From: Endotrypanum monterogeii
Lineage: Eukaryota; Euglenozoa; Kinetoplastea; Trypanosomatida; Trypanosomatidae
Direction of reading: 5' to 3'
Assembly (NCBI GenBank): GCA_000333855.2
Contig: CM007320.1
Coordinates: 950,857 to 990,481, forward strand
DNA length: 39,625 nucleotides
The translations under genes and the position numbers were made by a program. Shown here one piece after another: positions 20,570-28,879 of the stretch. Under the pieces are notes generated by a model, which did not search any database, was not told the origin of the DNA, and worked only from the letters and a program-made list of their open reading frames with translations. The first letter of the stretch is position 1, and every line of letters begins with the position of its first letter.

Positions 20570-21631
20570 ATGTCTGCCGGCGCCCGTGAGATCATCCCGA
20601 CAAATCTGATTCGTCGGCGTAACGAAAATGATAAAAATGGCAACGTGAGCGCAACCGCGGATCGCTTCCGGGACCGATTCGAGAAGGTGAGCATCGATGA
20701 GCGCAAGGCAGAAACCACAACAATGGTCAATGAGTACTACGACATGGTTACAGACTTCTACGAATACGGGTGGTGCCAAAACTTTCACTTCGCGCCGCGT
20801 TACGCTGGAGAGACCTTCTACGAGTCTATCGCCCGCCACGAGTACTTTCTGGCGGCGCGCGGCGGATTCATGGAGGGCGACAAGATCGTCGACCTTGGGT
20901 GTGGCGTTGGTGGTCCTGCGCGAAACATAGTGCGCCTCACTCGCTGTCATGTCACCGGCGTCAACAACAACGATTACCAGATCATGCGCGCACGCCGCCA
21001 CGACGCCCGCGCTGGAATGACAAATAAAATCGACTACGCCAAGACAGACTTCTGCAAAATGACCTTTGCTGACAACACCTTTGATGGGGCCTACGCCATC
21101 GAAGCAACTTGTCATGCAAGGGACAAACTCAAGTGCTACAGTGAAGTCTACCGCGTCATCAAGCCGGGCACCTGCTTCGTTCTGTACGAGTGGTGCATGA
21201 CCGATAAGTACGACCCTTGCAACGAGCAACACCGTAACGTCAAGCACCGCATTGAGCTGGGCGACGGTCTGCCAGAGATGGAATCATGCGCGCAGGTAAT
21301 CGAATACATGAAGCAAGCCGGCTTCGAGGTGGAAGAAGCTATCGACGTTATCCAGCAGTTTGAGACCAGCAACATCAAGAGCATTCCATGGTATCAGCCG
21401 CTGATGGGCAGCTATACAACCTTTCAGGGGCTGCGCTCAACCCCGATTGGCCGCCTCTTCACGAACATCATGTGCCGCACACTGGAATTTCTCCGTCTGG
21501 CGCCGAAAGGAACCTACAAGGTGACAGAGATCCTGGAAGAAGCTGCGGACAGTCTGGTGATGGGCGGCCAACTCGGCATTTTCACCCCCTCCTTTTACAT
21601 TCGTGCCCGTAAGCCCGCTACGCAAGCTTGA
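20570..21631 (+). CDS. SMT: Sterol 24-C-methyltransferase (SMT/ERG6)
   Basis: 353 aa, the family's usual size. It transfers a methyl group from S-adenosylmethionine to C-24 of the sterol side chain, making the ergostane sterols trypanosomatids use instead of cholesterol; it acts at the ER and related membranes. Motifs in order: sterol-binding region I, YEYGWCQNFHF (64-74); SAM motif VDLGCGVGGP (107-116); VTGVNNNDYQ (128-137); AYAIEATCHARD (174-185); LYEWCMTDKYD (205-215); a Trp/Tyr segment (IPWYQPL) and the C-terminal sterol methyltransferase domain (about 285-345). Two signature positions look atypical: Cys69 where the family normally has Gly (YEYGWG), and Arg184 where it normally has Pro (IEATCHAP). 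I recall L. major having two tandem copies; only one is here. The enzyme is still expected to be a SAM-dependent methyltransferase, but activity should be tested. First ATG after the splice site. Confidence 0.95.
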   Translation: MSAGAREIIPTNLIRRRNENDKNGNVSATADRFRDRFEKVSIDERKAETTTMVNEYYDMVTDFYEYGWCQNFHFAPRYAGETFYESIARHEYFLAARGGFMEGDKIVDLGCGVGGPARNIVRLTRCHVTGVNNNDYQIMRARRHDARAGMTNKIDYAKTDFCKMTFADNTFDGAYAIEATCHARDKLKCYSEVYRVIKPGTCFVLYEWCMTDKYDPCNEQHRNVKHRIELGDGLPEMESCAQVIEYMKQAGFEVEEAIDVIQQFETSNIKSIPWYQPLMGSYTTFQGLRSTPIGRLFTNIMCRTLEFLRLAPKGTYKVTEILEEAADSLVMGGQLGIFTPSFYIRARKPATQA

Positions 21632-22336
21632 GCCCCGAGGCTGCAGGAGAACCAAGTTAACGTTGACCACTGAATTCATAAAGTATCCTGTAAGCAGGAG
21701 AGGGGACAAGGTGGGGAATAGAGGCAGAGGCTCTCACCATCCTCTCGCGCGAGCGCTTCTCCATAAAGGGGGGGGGGGATTTGGGGGTGTAGTTTCCACG
21801 CAGCTCATCAATCCCCTTTCCCCACCTCCCTCCTCTCTCTCCGGGAAGCCTCCCGTCCGTGTGTTGCGAAGGAGCAACTACCGGTAGTGGTTCTCTCAAA
21901 AAAAAAAAAAGTTGTACCACTGAGAGACAATGGCAGGAAGGAGGGAGGCAACGTGTGAGGAAGACACGCAACATTTTTTTAAAATAATATTTTACAAGTT
22001 GAAGGAGTGTTATACTGCAACGGCTGATGCCTGCGCGTGTTGAGGAATGCATTCAGGCGCTCTCTCCACCCCCACTTCGCCCCTCTAGGCTTCTGTAGAG
22101 CTTTCGAGCGTGGTGGTGTTATTGCTGCTCCCCACATATAGGGGGGAGGCCTTCTTACGCATAATCACAAAAAAAATGCGAACTGTCTTGTTCATAGTGA
22201 TCGGGCCCGCGCTGTCGCTGAATCACTGTCACTGTGCACTTCAGTTTGGTGGTAGTGAAATGGCCATCGCTTTCTTGAGTATATATTTTTATTAATTCGC
22301 CCCTCTACCTTGCCGTCGTATGCACGCACGCACACA

Positions 22337-22337
<1 letters not shown>

Positions 22338-22371
<34 letters not shown>
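22338..22371. repeat. (TA)n microsatellite
   Basis: About 34 bases of uninterrupted alternating TA, preceded by (CACG)n. Confidence 0.9.
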
Positions 22372-22376
<5 letters not shown>

Positions 22377-23983
22377 ACACACCACCTTGAGGGAAGAACG
22401 TGAATTCTTTTCAGGTGGTGTATTTCTGTTTGTTCAAATGCGCGTGTGTTCGAGAAAGGGTACGTGCAAAAAAAAAACAAAAAAAGGTTTCATATCTCAT
22501 GTAAGAAAAAAAAAAAGGAAATATTTGAAGAAGGCTACGTGGAATGTACTTTTGAAATCTGTGCAATAAGCTTCGACTCTGTTAGCCTCGTCTCTTTTCG
22601 CTTTTTTTTTCCTACTTCCTCAATTATGATTTACTCATTTTTCATTAATTCCTACCGTGCTTGTCCTTTTGGATTTCTCCGTGGGTGTCTGCCTTCCTGC
22701 TTACCTGTAAGTATGAGCACACTTTGCGAAAATTTTCGCATCCGAGCAAATTCTTTCGTTTACCTCGGCGATATCATGACTTCTTACACGCCTGTCATGC
22801 TTTGCAGTGGCATCGCCGGTGAAAAGAAAGACCTGAAGATGAGCACCTGTTGCTCTAGCCCAACATACACATGTGTAGAAGTGGAAGAGACAGGTGTGAA
22901 AGGGGGAGTGAAAACTTCAGGATTGCCCATCAATCTTTTTTGTTTGTCTTCCTTGTCAATGATCTTTTCTTCTTGTTTTTTTGGTTGACTGATAATCTTT
23001 GTTTGTGTGCCCGTGTGCGTGTGCGTGTGCGTGTGCGTGCCTCCCTCGGTCTCTCTCCTTGGAAAAAGACCACTTTACGCACATTCGCATATATATATAT
23101 ATATATATATATCTGTATATATAGGGGGGATTTCAGTTGCAAAAAAAGACAGACAGAAGTGTAGGATGTCTCTGCAAGTGTAATGTCCCTACGCACAAGA
23201 AGCGGACCTACGTTGCACGTGATATGACGAAATAGAATAGTTGGCCTGGCCAAGGTTTCCTTCTGCTCACATCTGGAATAAGAAAAACCTGGTTTACACA
23301 ACATATTCAGCAAACGAAGGTATGCAAATTTACGGGTGTGAATACTGGGGTTGAAAAAAAAAATCCAAAAATATAAGCCTTCAAGCCTACATATGTACAC
23401 TGGAAAAAAAAAATGGGCGATGCACAAATAACCTTATTTTCTATATATGCTGTCATTTGTTCGATTTTTTTTTGTTTTGCGAGCGTGCATATGTTTGTGT
23501 GCCTACGCCTTAAAATGATGAGCGGAGCGGGGCGCAGCAGGGAGAGGGGGAAGGCAAGAAGGCGAGAAAAAGGGAGCGGCTCACCATTGGCTCAAGGTGC
23601 AACTAAGCGTAACGGGTGAACCACAAACCTTCAAGAGCAACAGCTCCCAAAGCATCTGTAGGGTGGTGTGCACTGTCAGCTAGACGGCAACGCAGGCCTT
23701 CACACAAGCGAGGGGAGAGGAAGTATCTGGGGAGGGAAAAAAAGAAGTGGGATGCCGAGTCGAAGAAAAAGCGCTTGACCCCATATGCACCTATAAAACG
23801 AGCGCAACATGATTATGGAGAGGAGGTGGAAGGAAGGTTGTCTCTCTCAGAGGCCCACCTACCCCTCTCCCCCTCTTCCTTCCTTCCCTCCCTCCCCCCC
23901 CCCCTGCTACAAGCGTCGTACAGGTGAAACGGTTGTGCCTAGTCGCCGTGACCCAAACCTCAGCACAACCATGGCGACATACC

Positions 23984-24199
23984 TCTCCTTTCATTTTCTT
24001 TTGCTATCCCTCGAACCTTTTTTTTTTCCTCCGGCGACACGTCTTCCTTCTCCTCGGGGGGGGGGGTGCGCCCGCGTCGCGTATACGACTGACGTCGATT
24101 GAGTCCGTCACGCTCTCAACCCACGCCGCGCTCTCCCCATTTCTCCTCTATACACACGCACAAGCATAGCAGCACGGAAGCAAGCGCCCACGGATCTAG
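23984..24199 (+). promoter_or_regulatory. Trans-splice acceptor region for the EF-hand gene
   Basis: Pyrimidine-rich DNA at 23984-24055 and 24117-24152 precedes several AGs, the last at 24198-24199. All of them leave the out-of-frame ATG at 24203 in the leader, ahead of the EF-hand start at 24216. Confidence 0.4.
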
Positions 24200-24202
24200 T
24201 TC

Positions 24203-24328
24203 ATGACTGGCAAACATGTTGAGCGAAAGCGAATATCACCTGGTGGTTGTGGCCTTCCAGTCCATGGACCCCAACAATACCGGTCTTATCCCCCTCAACG
24301 AAATAAAGAAACGATACTTCGCGCATGA
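24203..24328 (+). other. Out-of-frame uORF overlapping the EF-hand gene start
   Basis: ATG at 24203 opens 41 codons to TGA at 24326-24328 and overlaps the first 113 bases of the EF-hand gene in another frame. A scanning ribosome would meet it first, so it could lower translation of the main frame. Its peptide has no recognisable features. Confidence 0.5.
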
Positions 24329-25265
24329 GCACCCTCGCGTGAAGGAAGGCAGCATGGCGCCATCCGCCGCACGCGACACACTAGATTATCACTTCGGTGC
24401 GTGCGCTGCTGACCATGGAGGCTGTATTACCTTGGACGAATTTCTGGCCTACCATAATAAGATAGCGGACGAGGCGTACGATGAGCACGTTGGGGACATT
24501 GCACTCTTCACGGAAAAAACAATCATGGGCATTTGGAGACTCGGTGATTTGCTGCTTCCCACTGGTGTGCGGCCAGTCCTCCCGCCCACTCGCCCACCGA
24601 CCGGGTTGTATGCTGTAACGCCCATGACGCTGGTTTGGGTGGAACGGAGACAGCCGTCAGGATCCCTGACCCCAGGACAACCCTCCTCGAGTGGCGACGT
24701 CTCAAATGGACCATCCAGCAATGGAAACGACTACGGATGCTCTGAAACCCCCTTTGTGCTACGTGGAATCAAAGACGTAGTGCGCCCCGTGTTTGCCCGC
24801 GGCGATCTGCCCGATGAGTTGCAGGGATACTTCGCGTACGCGGAGGAGCTAACTGGAATGGCGGTAGAGTATGTTGCGCCACGTCTTTCGATTCAGCGAT
24901 GGTATGACTTCACGTGGGAGTACGCAGAGGGAAAACACTGTGGCGTGCAGGGCATCATTTCCACCCGTGTCGACCTAGAATCTATACCAGCAGGGCTGAG
25001 GCAGTTTATTTGCGAACACGATACGGCGATCTCGCGCGGAACTGAGTGGATTCAAACTACCATCACAATGAATCCCATGTACAAGAAGACGAGTAGTGCC
25101 TACGGCACTGGAGCCTATGAAGAAAGTCGCAAAATCCAAAAGTGGAAATTAAAAACCATCGAGGGGAAGCAATACGGCAACCAGTACCACGGAATATGCG
25201 CCAAGCACTTCTCAAAGATGCGGGAGCCGCTGAAGTGCAACTTCGCGACGAGCATGAACATGTAA
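24216..25265 (+). CDS. EF-hand protein with PIERCE-like C-terminus (candidate flagellar microtubule protein)
   Basis: 349 aa. An N-terminal EF-hand pair: loop 1 DPNNTGLIPLNE (residues 18-29) is canonical for calcium; loop 2 (about 64-75, DHGGCITLDEF) lacks the first Asp and is probably degenerate. The following segment (FLAYHNKIADEAYDEHVGDI) resembles calcyphosine-type proteins. A variable Ser/Gly/Pro stretch (about 150-180) follows, then a compact region (about 185-285) I do not recognise. Near the C-terminus NPMYKKTSSAYG (286-297), then QYHGICAKHFSKM, recalls the PIERCE1/2 motif (NPMY, TS, YG, then HG and FS) of proteins bound inside ciliary doublet microtubules. I therefore suggest an axonemal inner protein; this is inference from short motifs. 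No signal peptide or membrane segment. Start 24216 is needed to include the first EF-hand. Also possible: a plain calcium-binding protein. Confidence 0.75.
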   Translation: MLSESEYHLVVVAFQSMDPNNTGLIPLNEIKKRYFAHEHPRVKEGSMAPSAARDTLDYHFGACAADHGGCITLDEFLAYHNKIADEAYDEHVGDIALFTEKTIMGIWRLGDLLLPTGVRPVLPPTRPPTGLYAVTPMTLVWVERRQPSGSLTPGQPSSSGDVSNGPSSNGNDYGCSETPFVLRGIKDVVRPVFARGDLPDELQGYFAYAEELTGMAVEYVAPRLSIQRWYDFTWEYAEGKHCGVQGIISTRVDLESIPAGLRQFICEHDTAISRGTEWIQTTITMNPMYKKTSSAYGTGAYEESRKIQKWKLKTIEGKQYGNQYHGICAKHFSKMREPLKCNFATSMNM

Positions 25266-25782
25266 AGAGCGCCCAGGTATTGGTGGTGCGTTATACGGAG
25301 AGATACCGAGCTCCCAATAAAAAGAGGGGGGGTGCCATGTATGAGTCAGGGGTGGCGCAGCTCGCTTGACTTTTGTGTTGGCTAGGCGACTTTCACTTCT
25401 CGCGGTAAATGTTTTTTTTTTCGTCTGTGGATCATGGCCCCTGAGATGGAACGATGTGCCGTAGCGGGGTAGAGTGTCTAGAAGTGTGGCGTTTCCGTTG
25501 TAATGGTGTAGCTTCTATCCTCTTCGCCCCACACGTCCACCCCCATTAGCGTATTCGCACCTAAGGCGCTTGTTTTCCTTTGGCCATGTTGTTTAGGATG
25601 TTTCCCTTATCGATGTATAGAATGCACTTCACTGTTCGGTTATTATAATCGCCACTGAAAATGAAAAACATAAAAAATTGTATCCAGGGAAGTTGGGGGA
25701 TGCCGTCACCGCCTCGCGTACGAAGACCCCGCCCCATCGTTACGCCGCCGCCACACACAAACACAATGTAAAAAAAAAAAAA

Positions 25783-26279
25783 GAGCAGCGTTTTCTTTTT
25801 GATTCACTCTTCCTAATCATTGAAAATTAGCCCCAGGAACTTCTGTTCCTCCACTTGTTCTGATACATCCCTCGCACACGGCACTTCACTCGATCTCCTT
25901 TCTGTGGATTCGCGATTTCGTTCATGTACCTTTTTTTTTTTCTTCCCCCTGTTAAGGATTTAGATCCCTAACGACACAAACGCATACCAAGAACAGTCTC
26001 GCACCATGGGGGTGGTAAACGATACTGTGGGGCGTTTACCTTCCGCTCCCAACGATCCCTAACATTTCTTGGGCTCTCCAGCACCCGGCTAGTTTTCTGA
26101 CCGCGTACACACACACACACACACACGCAGAAAGATAGGATATTTCAGATCTGTCACTGCTTTGTTTTCTGTTGTTCTTTCTCGGTTTTATCTGGCCGAC
26201 TCAACTACTTTGCGAGTGAATGAGAGAGAGAGGAAACAAGTGAAAATGCACCACACCTGAACCTTAAAAGAAAACCCCT

Positions 26280-26314
<35 letters not shown>
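25783..26314 (+). repeat. Repeat unit copy A (direct)
   Basis: Unit of about 530 bases that starts directly after an A-run (25770-25782) and ends in (GT)n running into the N gap. Copy C (26709-27180) is the same sequence in the same direction except for a 59-base segment (25846-25904) that copy C lacks. Copy B is its reverse complement. It contains an internal T11 run and (CA)n and no open frame of interest. Confidence 0.92.
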
Positions 26315-26324
26315 NNNNNNNNNN
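26315..26324. other. Assembly gap (10 N)
   Basis: Ten N between (GT)n and (CA)n, exactly at the centre of an inverted repeat. A fixed small N count is usually a placeholder, so the true distance is unknown. Confidence 0.98.
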
Positions 26325-26360
<36 letters not shown>

Positions 26361-26693
26361 AGGGGTTTTCTTTTAAGGTTCAGGTGTGGTGCATTTTCAC
26401 TTGTTTCCTCTCTCTCTCATTCACTCGCAAAGTAGTTGAGTCGGCCAGATAAAACCGAGAAAGAACAACAGAAAACAAAGCAGTGACAGATCTGAAATAT
26501 CCTATCTTTCTGCGTGTGTGTGTGTGTGTGTACGCGGTCAGAAAACTAGCCGGGTGCTGGAGAGCCCAAGAAATGTTAGGGATCGTTGGGAGCGGAAGGT
26601 AAACGCCCCACAGTATCGTTTACCACCCCCATGGTGCGAGACTGTTCTTGGTATGCGTTTGTGTCGTTAGGAATCAAAATCTTAAACAGGGGG
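26325..26693 (-). repeat. Repeat unit copy B (inverted)
   Basis: Reverse complement of copies A and C from (CA)n to the CCCCCTG step by their T-run. The match appears exact apart from four mismatches clustered in the last 24 bases (about 26670-26693). Beyond that point it meets an A-run (26694-26708) that is also the start of copy C. Confidence 0.92.
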
Positions 26694-26708
26694 AAAAAAA
26701 AAAAAAAA

Positions 26709-27146
26709 GAGCAGCGTTTTCTTTTTGATTCACTCTTCCTAATCATTGAAAATTAGCCCCAGGAACTTCTGTGGATTCGCGATTTCGTTCATGTACCTTT
26801 TTTTTTTTCTTCCCCCTGTTAAGGATTTAGATCCCTAACGACACAAACGCATACCAAGAACAGTCTCGCACCATGGGGGTGGTAAACGATACTGTGGGGC
26901 GTTTACCTTCCGCTCCCAACGATCCCTAACATTTCTTGGGCTCTCCAGCACCCGGCTAGTTTTCTGACCGCGTACACACACACACACACACACGCAGAAA
27001 GATAGGATATTTCAGATCTGTCACTGCTTTGTTTTCTGTTGTTCTTTCTCGGTTTTATCTGGCCGACTCAACTACTTTGCGAGTGAATGAGAGAGAGAGG
27101 AAACAAGTGAAAATGCACCACACCTGAACCTTAAAAGAAAACCCCT

Positions 27147-27180
<34 letters not shown>
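26709..27180 (+). repeat. Repeat unit copy C (direct, 59 bases shorter than A)
   Basis: Same direction as copy A and starting after an A-run as A does. It lacks the 59 bases that in A lie between two TTCTG pentamers, so a deletion at that short direct repeat is the simplest explanation. It ends in (GT)n at 27150-27180, where unique sequence resumes. Confidence 0.92.
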
Positions 27181-27181
<1 letters not shown>

Positions 27182-27721
27182 AATGGTGCCCACGCTCCAA
27201 CTTGAGTGGGACCTCATCGAACTTGGCGTGGGCATTGCACTGCCGCCACAAACCCTTCATTTTCTCTTCAAATACAAGCGGCGCGTGCTCGCCTGCCTCC
27301 GTGCCGGTGACCTTTGATTCCGCTACTCTCCAAAGACGTCAAGCTGAAGCCGAGGAGGGAAGGAGAGGCCCCGATCCAGCTGTGTGCGTAGAGAATCCTT
27401 AGTCGTGTGTGCTTCCAGTCTCCTGTCTCATCACCACGGGTCTCTGGGAGACTTGCTTCGCCTTTGGTACACGAGGTCACAGTCCGGATCGATTGCGAAG
27501 GTTTCACAGTGTATCATGCACACGACTGTAGTGATGTCAAGTAGTTGAGACATGGGGTGAATGTTTGACTTCAGGTCTGTGTCTATGTGTTCTTTGTGTA
27601 ACGCCGCAAGAATACAGATGGCGTCAAAGCAAATGCTTATCGTAGCCCCAACTGCTAGAGAAAAAATATATAACTGGAAAAGGGGCTTCACTACCTCCTT
27701 CGACCCTGTGCACAGCCACAC
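27181..27721 (-). pseudogene. Coding-like segment abutting the repeat, strand uncertain
   Basis: Right at the edge of copy C is unique sequence with coding character. On the minus strand one frame (27324-27181) reads ...VFEEKMKGLWRQCNAHAKF... with mostly G/C-ending codons, preceded by a frame break (upstream piece LQLDVFGE). Farther upstream a 96-codon frame (27721-27431) contains HPMSQLLDITTVVCMIHCE. The opposite strand is also open over 27182-27318 (MVPTLQLEWDLIELGV). Breaks in every frame mean no intact gene. I do not recognise a family; decayed gene or chance. Confidence 0.22.
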
Positions 27722-28602
27722 GACTGATCTGAACTCACGCGCACCGGGCGACGCTATTTACCTCTTTGCGCGGAGACAGGGATACAATGTGTTTCCCTTT
27801 AAGCCTCTTCATTCCTCCTCCAACCCCATTCCCACTCTAATTGCATCTGCTCCCCCCTTCTCCCCCGTACAGGTCACCCATCATTGTGACTGCCTCTGTG
27901 TTTTTTGCTTCGTGTGTGTGCGCTGCTTGGCCGCTGCGCGCATATGAGCGCTTCGATCTAGGTCACCCCCTCTCGCCCTTATTCGCACGGACCTCAAGCT
28001 TCGTGAACCTCCGCAGAAATCAATCAACGCAAGGAGACTCCTGTGTTTCCTGCTCTGGGAAGCAGGTGGGCACATAAAAACTCTACTTTTGCTTGCGACA
28101 GAACGACTCCCTCTAACACATCTTGAGTTTTTACTTGTGCTCAAACCCCCTTTTATATATTTTTCTCACACACTCGTCTATTTCTGCCGTTTTTGTTTTG
28201 TTTTGGTTGCAACATTTCTTCTTCTTTCTCGTACACCACGAAAGCGTGCATCAACCTCTGCTTCTCTTTTTGTTAGCTTGCGATCATCTTTTTTCTCCCC
28301 TCCCCCCTTTGCTCTGCCTCTCCCTCTACCCCTGCTAAAGAGCAAAGCCCCTCCCCCCCCCCCCCCCACTCCGACTCGGTGTCGTGCAGATTGAATAACC
28401 GAGCAGACCCGACTCTCTGAGTGAATCATCTGAAGCTTCCCTCACGCGCCCTCACCCCTTCCTCCCCAAACTGCGTTGTCTGCTGCTGACTATTTCCCCC
28501 TCCTCCCTCCCTATTACACGATCTCTCCCATCTACGCTGATCATCTTCACGTGCGCAAGCCCCGCCGTGACAGACGAGTAGCGGCAGAAGAAGCAGCCAG
28601 GT

Positions 28603-28756
28603 GCTTTTTTTTTTTTTTGTGTGTGTGTGTGTGTTGGTAGTGTCTTACAGAATCTTGTGTCTCTGTCCCTATCTATTCACCCACATACGCACGCACACCC
28701 TACTTGGAAATTTCTGCCGTGCATCTCTCGGATACTCATCCTTTTTTTTTGTGGAG
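28603..28756 (+). promoter_or_regulatory. Trans-splice acceptor region for the cullin gene
   Basis: A T-run at 28604-28619 is followed by AG at 28639-28640 and 28649-28650. A second T-run (28741-28750) is followed by AG at 28755-28756. All place the start of the cullin frame downstream at 28880 and exclude the 93 in-frame codons upstream, which translate low-complexity leader DNA. Confidence 0.6.
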
Positions 28757-28836
28757 CTGAGAGCAGAGAAAAAGGAGGACGCGAGACACGGCGAGCGTCG
28801 TCTGGATTCGCTTGCGATCTCCCCACCAGTCCGTGC

Positions 28837-28854
28837 ATGGAAGCATCCAAGTGA
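28837..28854 (+). other. Minimal uORF in the cullin leader (MEASK-stop)
   Basis: ATG at 28837 opens five codons and stops at 28852-28854, 25 bases before the cullin ATG and in a different frame. It lies in the predicted 5' leader whichever of the splice sites is used. Confidence 0.5.
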
Positions 28855-28879
28855 CACCAACTCTATTCATCCTACGCAC

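Larger units (their letters stand above)
21632..24215. other. Intergenic region between SMT and the EF-hand gene
   Basis: No convincing gene, and no recognisable remnant of a second SMT copy. It contains a G-run at 21769-21778, A-runs near 21898-21910 and 22507-22518, (TA)n at 22338-22371 and about 23088-23120, a (GTGTGC)n tract at 23016-23040, a purine-rich stretch at 23520-23580, a C-run at 23896-23906 and a G-run at 24056-24066. Open frames up to 180 residues are low complexity. Confidence 0.65.
25266..28879. other. Intergenic region between EF-hand gene and cullin, with repeat triplication
   Basis: 25266-25769 is ordinary 3' flank. 25770-27180 is the triplicated unit and assembly gap listed separately. 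27181-27721 is a coding-like segment of uncertain strand. 27,800-28,600 is pyrimidine-rich, including a C-run at 28352-28367. The cullin leader with its splice sites follows. Confidence 0.65.

Noticed and set aside
20537..21247. 236-codon minus-strand frame
   Set aside because: Antisense shadow of SMT created by GC-ending codons on the + strand.
22446..22988. 180-codon + frame
   Set aside because: Starts in A-runs, AT-rich codons, no motif; looks like chance in 3' flank or intergenic DNA.
27561..27947. 128-codon + frame with a segment vaguely like an adenylate cyclase motif (NAARIQMASKQMLIV)
   Set aside because: Similarity is a few residues only, the rest of the cyclase domain is absent and the codon use is poor.
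28601..28879. N-terminal extension of the cullin frame
   Set aside because: Begins in a T-run/(GT)n tract upstream of the candidate AGs and encodes low-complexity sequence; the conserved part begins at 28880.
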